Source: CAISDH01 sp964398805 (lineage in GTDB: Archaea > Micrarchaeota > Micrarchaeia > Micrarchaeales > Micrarchaeaceae). From it: DNA of 8,880 nt. The stretch lies in NCBI GenBank assembly GCA_964398805.1, contig CAYNNI010000007.1, positions 1-8,880 on the forward strand, read 5' to 3'. Shown here piece after piece: positions 1 to 6,209 of the stretch (positions are counted from its first letter, which is position 1; the number at the start of each line of letters is the position of its first letter). Both the position numbers and the translations under genes were made by a program. Under the pieces are notes generated by a model. That model had not been told where the DNA came from. It did not search any database and was given only the letters and a program-made list of their open reading frames with translations.

Positions 1-2
1 GT

Positions 3-161
3 GCGGCCATATTGTTGCACGGCAACCCGCGCAACCGCGTATACCTCTCGTATTTTACCTATTGGGTTCTCTATTTTCATGCTTTTGCCTGGACGCAGGA
101 ATTTACAGACGAGGAGAAAAGAGAACCCGCGTTCGGGTTCATGTTCGATAAGAAGGTTTAA
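3..161 (+). CDS. 3' end of an unidentified protein, cut by the window edge
   Basis: The third forward frame is open from the window edge to a TAA at 159-161 and encodes about 52 residues. The sequence has a natural-looking composition: an aromatic stretch (YLSYFTYWVLYFHAFAW), which could be part of a membrane or packed hydrophobic segment, then an acidic/basic tail ending FMFDKKV. I do not recognise the family and the start is outside the window. This frame looks more protein-like than the overlapping frame 1, which is rich in Arg, Thr and Ser here. A perfect 7-bp hairpin (123-129/134-140) lies inside its last codons. It could be a chance open frame; the evidence is composition only. Confidence 0.4.
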   Translation, partial: AAILLHGNPRNRVYLSYFTYWVLYFHAFAWTQEFTDEEKREPAFGFMFDKKV

Positions 162-470
162 CACGTGCAACGTTCACAACGGCTACATCTATTGCCCGTC
201 GGGATATGCTAACAGCGGTCCGGTGTCCAATACATACTACGCTCCTGTCTCTGGCACAGGCGTCGGCCCATGGTCCAGCACGACGCTTTATCCCGCATCT
301 ACATATTTTGACAGCTGTGTCGCTACGAACGGCTACCTGTATTGTGTTGGGGGAAATGCATATTCTGCGACATACTACGCTGCAGTTTCCAGCACAGGCG
401 TCGGCCCCCGGTCCTCGGGGACGGCATATCCTAACACGTTGGCCTATGAGAGCTGCGTGACCTCCTGGCT
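157..470 (+). pseudogene. Fragment of a Kelch-like, Cys-bracketed repeat protein
   Basis: Frame 1 encodes tandem repeats of about 46-50 residues. Each begins C-(x)4-NGY(I/L)YC, continues to a TYYA(P/A)VS(G/S)TGVGP segment, and ends near a (L/A)YP motif. Repeat 1 spans about 157-306, repeat 2 about 307-444, and repeat 3 begins at about 445 (ESCVTS) and then loses similarity, although YRFAAPSGS near 520 may be a degenerate version of the YYAPVSG segment. The two full repeats share an identical 16-base stretch. The pattern suggests beta-propeller blades in an exported protein with paired cysteines. No start codon with a ribosome site precedes the repeats: the upstream sequence encodes a different protein ending at 161. 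The frame runs on to a stop at 646-648, inside the convergent signal peptidase gene. I therefore read it as a truncated remnant. No recognisable gene is seen between about 470 and 578. Confidence 0.6.
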
Positions 471-578
471 GTGCCAGTGCCCCATATGCGGCCTCCGCCT
501 GGTTGGGCACCCCGCGATAAGATACCGCTTTGCTGCCCCTTCTGGCAGCTGCGCAAACGGCGGGAAAGGGGAAGCGGC

Positions 579-1577
579 TCAATTCGCAAGAGTTGTGTCG
601 CACCCTGCAGGCTCTACGAAGCTCCTTGCGAATATCAGCTTCACGTAGCCCAGGTAGGGAATGGCCGCTATGACCCTGCCCTCCGCCTCGCTCAGGTTCT
701 TCGGGTAGTTGCCGAACTGCAGGTCGAGGCCCGGGTTGTTGTCGCCCTTGGTGAGCAGGTAGTAGGAGCCGCTAACGTTCATTATCGCGTACACGCGGTG
801 CACGACGTAGCTGTCGCCCAGCTTGTAGAAGAGGTCGGGCGGCGAGGTGCGGTAGACTACGATGGAGTTGTTCCGGTCGCCGATTATGGTGGTGCCAGCT
901 ATGCTTATCGCCGTGGTGTACACCTCTGTCGCCGTGGTGCCGTTGCTGAACCTGACTTCGCCGGTGCCGCACGTGTATTGCACCAGGTTGCCGCCCTGCG
1001 CGTACTGCGACTCCACTGTAGCGGTACTGGATCTGTACAATCCGATCGAATAGCCCGGCTCGAGGATTTGAGATGTGACGAGCCTGCCGTTGCTCATGTT
1101 GTAAGAGACGCACGCCAGGAACTCGCTGCCTATGCCGGAAAGCATGCGCGAGTACTGCGCGCTGCTGACATCTACGACAGGGGCGCGCAGCTGGCTTATG
1201 CCGGTTATGCCCTGCAGGACTATCACGTCACCCCTGCCCAGGCGCGGCTGCATGCTGCAGCTTGGCACCACGTCGAGAGGGTATGACGTGTGGAGCAGAG
1301 CGCGCGCCGCAAACCATATCGCGAATACTATCCCTATCGCGATCGCCACCTCGAGGACGCTGCGCAGAACGCCTTCCTCGCCCGCGCTGCTCATGAACTC
1401 GTAGACTACCAGTATCACGAACACGATGAACGTCATCATGCCGAGAAGCAGCGCTAGGAAGGGGATTGACTGGAAATACAGGTAGAGCGCTAACAGGACC
1501 GCAAGCAGCAGGTACAGCGGCAGTGTGTTGGCGGCCTTGCGCCGAGGCTTTTCGGCACGCTTTCTCTCTTTTGGCAT
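579..1577 (-). CDS. Membrane-anchored signal peptidase I (S26B, Sec11-type)
   Basis: This 332-residue protein should cleave signal peptides from exported proteins at the outer face of the cytoplasmic membrane. A basic N-terminus (residues 1-16) precedes three hydrophobic segments at about 19-37, 40-60 and 73-95. The catalytic region follows: VPSCSMQP, with nucleophile Ser108; GDVIVLQG at about 116-123; YVVHRV, with His260 in the position of the Sec11-type general base; and TKGDNNP with Asp279. A final GRVIAAIPYLGYVKL segment ends the core. His in place of the bacterial Lys is the archaeal/eukaryotic form. It is longer than usual, with about 130 extra residues between Ser108 and His260, probably an elaborated outer domain. 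The ATG at 1577 lies 8 nt after the smc stop with only a weak GGT ahead of it, so the two genes are probably co-transcribed. The 3' end faces the repeat-protein fragment. Confidence 0.85.
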   Translation of the reverse strand: MPKERKRAEKPRRKAANTLPLYLLLAVLLALYLYFQSIPFLALLLGMMTFIVFVILVVYEFMSSAGEEGVLRSVLEVAIAIGIVFAIWFAARALLHTSYPLDVVPSCSMQPRLGRGDVIVLQGITGISQLRAPVVDVSSAQYSRMLSGIGSEFLACVSYNMSNGRLVTSQILEPGYSIGLYRSSTATVESQYAQGGNLVQYTCGTGEVRFSNGTTATEVYTTAISIAGTTIIGDRNNSIVVYRTSPPDLFYKLGDSYVVHRVYAIMNVSGSYYLLTKGDNNPGLDLQFGNYPKNLSEAEGRVIAAIPYLGYVKLIFARSFVEPAGCDTTLAN

Positions 1578-1585
1578 TGTACCAG

Positions 1586-4500
1586 CTAGCTATTCCTTAT
1601 GTCCGGCTCCGCGAGCTGCAGCCCCACCACCTGCGACTCGCCATCCCTGTGCACCACGCCTATCGCGGTGTCGGCCGCGGTGATGAGCGTGTCGTTGTGG
1701 CTCACGACTATCATCTGCGACTTCTTGCTGAGCTCGCTCAGCAACCTGGACAGCTTCTTGGAGTTCTCCTTGTCGAGCATCGTGTCGATCTCGTCGAATA
1801 TGTAGAAGCTCCTCGGGCTCCTCATGTGTATCGCGAATATGAGCATCAGCATGAGCAGCGCCTTCTCGCCTCCGGAAAGCAGGTCTGAGTTCGCGGCCTT
1901 GAGCTTGTTCGAAAGATGTACGAGCAGCCCGGAATTGAACGGGTCCTTTGGCGCCTCGAGGTAGAGGTACGCCTGGTTGTCGAAGACGTAGTTGTAAAGC
2001 TTCTTGAAGTTCTCGTTCACTACGTTCAGCGTCTCGACGAACACGTCCAGCTTCTTCGTCTCTATCTCGTTTATCATCGCTATTATCGACGAGCGCTCGT
2101 TCTCCAGTATGCCGAGCTTCTCCCGCGATTCGTCGACGTCGCGCTTCTTCTGCTCGTATATCTCCGTGGCCTTGAGGTTGACCATGCCCAGCTTCTCCTG
2201 CTCGCTCTTGGAGATGGCAAGCCGCGCGTCCAGCCGCTCTGTGCTGTGCTCGTCCAGCATGTCCACGCCAGGATACGCGACGAGCTCCGCATTTATGTCC
2301 GCGATGCGGGTCTGGAGCTGGGACCTGCGGGACTCGAGCTCCATCGAGTCCCGGTTGAGCCGCTCTAGCTCGCTTGAGATCCTGCCCTTCTCCTGCGATA
2401 GCTGCGCGATGCCGGAATCTGCGTCCTGCACCTCCTTGTAAAGGCTTGCGGACTTGGCGTCGTGGCCCTCTATCTTCTGGCGGAGCTCCGACTGTGACTC
2501 CTTGTCTGATGCCATTCCGGAGTCCAGCTTTGACAGCGTGCTGATGAGCGCCTTGAGCTCGTCATTGCCCTTCTTCGATTCCGCCTCCATCTCCTTTAGC
2601 CTGCCGCCCAGGAGCTCGCTCTCCTTTGAAACGGTAGCGATTCCGACCCTGAGCTCCTCTGCACGAGCCCTGGAGGACTTTATGGCCTCCGCCTCGCGCC
2701 TGTCGACCTTGGAGTCGCGCTTACCGGGCGCGTTTGCATCCGCGTATACGCGCTCGTTCTCCTTCTTCAGCGCGGAGATGCGCGCCTCGAGGTCCGAGGA
2801 CTTCTCTTCCAGGGACGCGATGCTGGAGCGCAGCCCCTCGAGCTCCTTCTCGTGCAGCGCCAGCGCGGAGGCGGCGCACCTGATCTCTTCTGCCGACTTG
2901 GCGGCGTCCGCGTCGGCGTATTTTATCTCGATTTCCAGGTTCAGCGCCTCTGCTTCGTGGACAGCGACAGCCTTCCTTGCGGATTCCGCCGATGCGGAAA
3001 GCTCCTTCATCCTGGCGCCCAGATTGCTTCTGCTCTCCTCGATGCCCTTGAGCTTCGCGTTCAGCGCCGCGATGCCGAGGCCTTCTGCAGATCCGCCGGT
3101 GACCACGCCGGACGCTTCCACCAGCTCGCCTTCCAGCGTCACGAACCTGTGGCTGCCTATGCCATTGCCCTTCGCCTCGTCGATGCTGCCTACGAGATAG
3201 GTGTTCGCGAAGATGTATGCGAACGCCCTTTCGAGGCCCTCCTCGAAGCTGACGTGCTCCAGGACAGGCACCAAGCCGCGCTCCTTCGGGGTGGGCGCGG
3301 CAACAACCTCGCGAATGGGTATGAATGTGGCCCTGCCCAGCCCCTTCGACTTCATTATCGCTATCGCTTCCTTCGCGACGTCGATGGAATCCACGATGAA
3401 ATAGCCGAACCGGCCCGACGCAGCGGCGTTGACCGCGCTCGCGTACTTCGCGTCGTAGCTGCAGAGCTCGTACGCCCTGCCGCGGAACCCCTTGAGCGAC
3501 CTCTTGAGCACGTCTGCGCTCCTGTCGGTGCGGGCGCCCATCTGCGCTATGCGCTCCCTTACGTCAACGCTCTCCGCATAGAGCGCGTCCGTCGAGCCCC
3601 GCACGGAAGCGATTTCTTTGAGCGCTTTCTCGAGGAGGGATCTGCTGCCTGCGGCTTTCTCCCGCAGCTCTGAAAGCCGGCTCCTCTTTCCGGAGAGCGC
3701 CTGCTTCGCCGACTCGGCGTGCTCGCGGCCCTGCTGCGACGCGGCGCGCGCCAGTGCGATGCCTTTCTCCGTGATCTCGGCGTTAAGCCTGTGCTGTATG
3801 AGGGCGTCGTTCTGCGAGCGCTGCTCGGCGAGCAGAGAGTCTATGGCTCGCTGGTTGCCCTCGTACCTGCCCAGCAGCGCGAATTCGCCGGCTGAGCCGG
3901 CAGCGTCCTTGCCCTCGAGCCTCTTCTCGAGCGAGGACAGCTCTGCGCGGGACTCGCTTAGCGCGCGCTCGTTGGCTGCCAGCTGCTCCTCGAGCCTCTT
4001 CCTGCCCGACAGGAGCTGCGAGAGATGCGCCTTCATCTCCTCCGCCCTTGCGCTTGAGGACGCGCGCTGAGATTCGGATACTGCGAGCGCCTTGTTGATC
4101 TCCTCGAGCTGCCTGCTTATGGCGCTAACCTCTAGGGAGCGCTCGTTCAGCTTCTTCGCCAGCTCGGACTTCTTTGCGAGCCTGTTCTCGGTCTCAAGGT
4201 CTACCTCGGCGACGCGGCGCGCGAGGTCTGCGTGCTGCTTCTCCTTCCCCTGCAGGGACGCGACGGCCGCGGAAAGCTCGCGCGCTATGGACTCCTCCCT
4301 GACCTTGAGCAGCGTGTAGTTTATGCGCTTTATCGTGTTCGCGAGCGCGATGTAGCGCTCCGCATCCTCTTTCTCCTTCTCGAGGTCCTGAAGGAAGCCC
4401 TGGCGCTCGTTCAGGAGAACGCGCGCCTCGTTTATTCTGGCCTCGACCTTCTCCAGCTCCTTCATCGATGCGGTCTTCTTCTCGTTGAACTCGCTGATGC

Positions 4501-4978
4501 CTGCCGCGACCTCGATCAGCTCACGTCGCTCGCGGGGGTTGAGCGAGAGCATGGTCGTGATCTCGCCCTGTGTTATCGTGTTGACCTCGCTGATCTCGCT
4601 CTTGCGCGCGCGCAGGACATCGAGCATCTCCTGCCTTGTCACGTGCTTGCCGTCCAGCCTGTAGCCTACCTTGTTGTTTGACTTTATCACGCGGGCTACC
4701 TCGAGTGACTCGCCGCCGGAGAAGTTGAGCTTGACATATGCCCGCCTGGTGCCGTCCTCGTCCATGGGTTTCGCCCTGTCGTTTATGAGCTGGGACATGC
4801 TTGAGACGCGCATGCGCTTCATCGAGCTCTCGCCGAGCACGAAAAGCAGCGAGTCGCATATGTTCGACTTGCCGGAGCCGTTCGGACCCACTATGCAGTT
4901 GAAGTTGCTCTTGAATTTGATGCTTGCGTGCCGGAACGATTTGAAGTTGTGAAGCACTAGGCTGTCTAGGTAGAGCAT
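1586..4978 (-). CDS. smc: Chromosome segregation ATPase SMC
   Basis: This 1130-residue SMC has a normal length for a prokaryotic family member. SMC dimers organise and help segregate the chromosome as ATP-gated DNA clamps. The N-terminal head carries Walker A GPNGSGKS (residues 31-38) and a Q-loop NTITQGE (about residue 135). A long heptad-rich coiled coil runs to about residue 490, followed by a hinge at about 495-630 (GFRGRAYEL... to VVTGGSAEGLG). The return coiled coil reaches about 1010. The C-terminal head has signature LLSGGEKALL (about 1034), Walker B FYIFDEID (about 1060), D-loop LDKEN and H-loop VVSHND (about 1093). The frame is open further upstream to 5152, but the ATG at 4978 is chosen: MLYLDSLVLHNFKSF is the standard SMC N-terminus and GGTG lies 8 nt upstream. 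The usual partner gene scpA is not next to it; a signal peptidase is. Confidence 0.97.
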   Translation of the reverse strand: MLYLDSLVLHNFKSFRHASIKFKSNFNCIVGPNGSGKSNICDSLLFVLGESSMKRMRVSSMSQLINDRAKPMDEDGTRRAYVKLNFSGGESLEVARVIKSNNKVGYRLDGKHVTRQEMLDVLRARKSEISEVNTITQGEITTMLSLNPRERRELIEVAAGISEFNEKKTASMKELEKVEARINEARVLLNERQGFLQDLEKEKEDAERYIALANTIKRINYTLLKVREESIARELSAAVASLQGKEKQHADLARRVAEVDLETENRLAKKSELAKKLNERSLEVSAISRQLEEINKALAVSESQRASSSARAEEMKAHLSQLLSGRKRLEEQLAANERALSESRAELSSLEKRLEGKDAAGSAGEFALLGRYEGNQRAIDSLLAEQRSQNDALIQHRLNAEITEKGIALARAASQQGREHAESAKQALSGKRSRLSELREKAAGSRSLLEKALKEIASVRGSTDALYAESVDVRERIAQMGARTDRSADVLKRSLKGFRGRAYELCSYDAKYASAVNAAASGRFGYFIVDSIDVAKEAIAIMKSKGLGRATFIPIREVVAAPTPKERGLVPVLEHVSFEEGLERAFAYIFANTYLVGSIDEAKGNGIGSHRFVTLEGELVEASGVVTGGSAEGLGIAALNAKLKGIEESRSNLGARMKELSASAESARKAVAVHEAEALNLEIEIKYADADAAKSAEEIRCAASALALHEKELEGLRSSIASLEEKSSDLEARISALKKENERVYADANAPGKRDSKVDRREAEAIKSSRARAEELRVGIATVSKESELLGGRLKEMEAESKKGNDELKALISTLSKLDSGMASDKESQSELRQKIEGHDAKSASLYKEVQDADSGIAQLSQEKGRISSELERLNRDSMELESRRSQLQTRIADINAELVAYPGVDMLDEHSTERLDARLAISKSEQEKLGMVNLKATEIYEQKKRDVDESREKLGILENERSSIIAMINEIETKKLDVFVETLNVVNENFKKLYNYVFDNQAYLYLEAPKDPFNSGLLVHLSNKLKAANSDLLSGGEKALLMLMLIFAIHMRSPRSFYIFDEIDTMLDKENSKKLSRLLSELSKKSQMIVVSHNDTLITAADTAIGVVHRDGESQVVGLQLAEPDIRNS

Positions 4979-5016
4979 CGCTACACCTGGTCGCGGTATT
5001 CTATCGAGAACAACTC

Positions 5017-5024
5017 TTTTATGC
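5017..5024 (-). promoter_or_regulatory. Candidate TATA box of smc
   Basis: On the minus strand GCATAAAAGA lies about 26 nt before a predicted start near 4994, which gives a leader of about 16 nt containing the GGTG ribosome site. A second candidate, ATTTTATATGC at about 5091-5101, sits at the edge of the mobile element and would give a leader of about 90 nt. Which one is used cannot be decided from sequence. Confidence 0.4.
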
Positions 5025-5106
5025 GTTGCGTTCTCTCGGGAACGCTTTGGGAGCCTGCCGCCACGCCAGCGCGGAGCGGCCATGCGCTTTGCATATAAAA
5101 TAGGCA

Positions 5107-5134
5107 TCTGCACAAAAAAGAAATTGCTTGCACA
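5107..5134 (+). repeat. Left-end repeat module, two TGCACA motifs 20 bp apart
   Basis: TCTGCACAAA at 5107-5116 is followed by CTTGCACA at 5127-5134, so TGCACA recurs at a 20-bp interval (5109 and 5129), both copies pointing into the element. The same module with the same spacing starts at 8657. Two copies on one face of the helix suggest binding sites for the transposase or another element protein. Confidence 0.7.
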
Positions 5135-5139
5135 AAAAG
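5114..5139 (-). terminator. T-tracts downstream of the PIN-like gene
   Basis: Read on the minus strand, the stop codon of the PIN-like gene is followed within 30 nt by T5 (5139-5135) and T6 (5119-5114). Archaeal RNA polymerase often terminates at such U-rich runs without a hairpin. They would keep element transcription from running into smc, which lies in the same direction. Confidence 0.45.
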
Positions 5140-5141
5140 GA

Positions 5142-5582
5142 TTATAGTGCATCTCTTATGGAATTGAAGGATTGTGGAGAAATGATTCCGATTTCTAAGG
5201 ATGAGACTCCAACTTCTTCAGCAAGCTTCTTTAAGACATCGTCATGCTTATTTTCATCAATATCCTTGTTGAACTGTATATCGTGGTGGGTAAGCACTAT
5301 TATCTTCTTTATGTGCTTCATTTGTGCGAGATATCCTGCCATGAATAGGATATCTTTGTCCTCTTCTCCTAAAGACGACATTCCTGTAATTTTGCCGCCA
5401 TCTTCGACGACAGAACTTATGTATTCAGCCACTCCTGCGTTCTGTCCAGCTATCTTCTCTATAATCTTAGCATATAGAGAGCCGAGTATGTATGGCTTGC
5501 AATCCTTGACGGTGTTGATGTAGTCTACTGCACTTTTGCACTCTTTACTTTGTAGATTATTTGCAAAGTAGTCTTGAGTCAC
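5142..5582 (-). CDS. PIN-domain-like protein, probable VapC-type toxin
   Basis: I read this as a PIN-fold ribonuclease; VapC toxins of this fold cut RNA, often tRNA, until held by their antitoxin. Supporting pattern, in order: PYILGSLYAKIIEKI, which fits the third PIN helix; EEDKDILFMAGYLAQ, where D..I...A matches the helix bearing the third acidic residue; IIVLTHHDIQF in the place of the usual TNDxDF; and IGIISPQSF in the place of the final strand. The gene follows an AbrB-like gene on the same strand, the usual VapB-VapC order. The start is a problem. From the GTG at 5582 it encodes 146 residues, but reading further upstream gives a sensible extension to ATA at 5625-5627, just after an in-frame TAG. 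That extension contains EYILTKDVTQD, which could hold the first catalytic Asp. GGTGAG lies only 3 nt before the ATA. It may be a non-standard start or an N-terminally broken gene. Confidence 0.6.
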   Translation of the reverse strand: MTQDYFANNLQSKECKSAVDYINTVKDCKPYILGSLYAKIIEKIAGQNAGVAEYISSVVEDGGKITGMSSLGEEDKDILFMAGYLAQMKHIKKIIVLTHHDIQFNKDIDENKHDDVLKKLAEEVGVSSLEIGIISPQSFNSIRDAL

Positions 5583-5665
5583 ATCTTTAGTCAGTATATA
5601 TTCTACATGTTTTGCGTCGTTAGCTATCTACTCACCCAGCTACGGAACTGTTGTATAGAAAAGGA

Positions 5666-5902
5666 TTAGAGGCTTCCCAAGTCTATGTTATGCTCGTTGA
5701 GCACTTGTAAGACTTTGGATGAAGGCGAATCCACCTTTTCGATTATGATGTGAGGTTCACTGTTCATAACGCGAATCTCGGCATATTCATTCTCCTTGAT
5801 TCCGTTCTTGTTTCGGACTTCTTCTTTCAAGTCCTTACCCAGCACGAACTTCACGCTAACGATGTGGTCGTCCCCTTCCTCGCGCCCGCTATTGTTCGCC
5901 AT
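5666..5902 (-). CDS. AbrB/MazE-like protein, probable VapB-type antitoxin
   Basis: This 78-residue protein would bind DNA as a dimer and neutralise the PIN-like toxin encoded next to it. Residues from about 14 (DDHIVSVKFVLGKDLKEE) through VRNKNGIKENEYAEIRV to EPHIIIEKV fit the swapped-hairpin AbrB pattern: a basic R..lGI segment, then ..eyaeI.v and a closing strand. The tail SSKVLQVLNEHN could be the toxin-binding part, as is usual in these antitoxins. The ATG at 5902 is preferred because GGTGA lies 5 nt upstream. An in-frame ATG at 5914 is possible as a leaderless start, since it falls about 26 nt from a TATA box. A longer reading from 5983 is unlikely because that promoter would lie inside it. 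About 40 nt separate its stop from the in-frame limit of the PIN-like gene. Confidence 0.65.
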   Translation of the reverse strand: MANNSGREEGDDHIVSVKFVLGKDLKEEVRNKNGIKENEYAEIRVMNSEPHIIIEKVDSPSSKVLQVLNEHNIDLGSL

Positions 5903-5936
5903 GGTTGTCACCATTTTTACTATGTGAATGAGCAGA

Positions 5937-5944
5937 TTTATAAT
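5937..5944 (-). promoter_or_regulatory. TATA box of the antitoxin-toxin pair
   Basis: Minus-strand ATTATAAAT is centred about 26 nt before the ATG at 5914 and about 38 nt before the ATG at 5902. The predicted transcript would start at or next to 5914. This would let the pair be transcribed apart from the upstream RHH gene. Confidence 0.5.
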
Positions 5945-5983
5945 GGTTGCGCAGAATCTGGATGTAACGGAAGTCCTACACAT

Positions 5984-6115
5984 TTAACGCTGAAGCCCTC
6001 TCTTTATGAGTTTGATTACTGTTTCATTATTGTTCTTGAGGTCTTTATCGATTTTATATTTCAGGACTTCCTTCCACGTTTCCTCATCAATATCAAGAAT
6101 GAGTTTCTTCGGCAT
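5984..6115 (-). CDS. 43-residue ribbon-helix-helix-like DNA-binding protein
   Basis: A small gene encodes 43 residues beginning MPKKLILDIDEETWKEVLKY and ending IKLIKRGLQR. The layout fits a minimal ribbon-helix-helix (CopG/Arc/MetJ-like) fold: a basic N-terminal strand with alternating hydrophobics (KKLILDID), helix one (EETWKEVLKY), a polar turn rich in Asn/Asp/Lys, and helix two (ETVIKLIKRGL). Such proteins bind palindromic operators as dimers. Support: an AAGGGA ribosome site 5 nt before the ATG, a TATA box about 46 nt upstream, and operator-like palindromes in that promoter. The TAA stop is directly followed by an ATG (5981-5983) that I do not think is used. It is the best candidate repressor of the divergent promoter, inferred from position. 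It could instead be a second antitoxin. Confidence 0.6.
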   Translation of the reverse strand: MPKKLILDIDEETWKEVLKYKIDKDLKNNNETVIKLIKRGLQR

Positions 6116-6122
6116 GAATATC

Positions 6123-6200
6123 CCTTAACACTCGCTAATAGTTATTAACAGAAAGGTATTTATATCTTATCCTACTAATAGTCATTAATGATTGTTAAGG
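6123..6200. promoter_or_regulatory. Symmetric divergent promoter with paired operator-like palindromes
   Basis: A single TATA-like core (TATTTATATC, about 6157-6166) reads as a TATA box on both strands. Two near-identical 14-mers flank it: CTAATAGTTATTAA (6135-6148) and CTAATAGTCATTAA (6175-6188), 13 of 14 matching. Each holds a 12-bp near-palindrome, TAATA-GT-TATTA at 6136-6147 and TAATAGTCATTA at 6176-6187, centred exactly 20 bp either side of 6161.5. Further out, CCTTAACA (6123-6130) and TGTTAAGG (6193-6200) are perfect inverted copies about the same axis and include parts of the two ribosome sites. The palindromes overlap the predicted starts of both transcripts (about 6135 leftward, about 6188 rightward), the position expected for repression. 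Confidence 0.7.
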
Positions 6201-6209
6201 TGTATGGCT

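Noticed and set aside
123..140. Perfect 7-bp hairpin GAACCCG/CGGGTTC as a terminator or tRNA T-arm
   Set aside because: No T-tract follows, it lies inside a probable coding sequence, and no tRNA cloverleaf could be built around it on either strand.
2454..3200. Long open frame on the plus strand opposite smc, and several similar ones between 1590 and 4950
   Set aside because: They are Ser/Leu/Arg-rich mirror readings of the GC-rich smc coiled coil, without ribosome sites or recognisable motifs. The minus-strand SMC reading explains the region fully.
5086..5093. GCTTTGCA at 5086 as the true left terminus, matching GCTTTGCA read inward from the right end
   Set aside because: Eight bases match but similarity decays at once, whereas AGGC(A)TCTGCACAAA at 5102-5116 pairs better with the right end. 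It remains a possible alternative boundary.
5107..5134. TGCACA repeats as a CRISPR array
   Set aside because: The repeated unit is only about 8 bases with two copies per side, so there are no long repeats or regular spacers, and no cas genes are present.
4979..5152. N-terminal extension of SMC from 5152
   Set aside because: The 58 extra residues have no SMC similarity and cross the element boundary. A standard SMC N-terminus with GGTG upstream begins at 4978.
5558..5570. TTATTTGCAAAG inside the PIN-like gene as another end motif
   Set aside because: It lacks the TGCACA core and lies in coding sequence; it is most likely chance.
5903..5983. Longer antitoxin starting at the ATG at 5983
   Set aside because: The extra residues are not AbrB-like, there is no ribosome site, and a TATA box at 5937-5944 lies inside this stretch.
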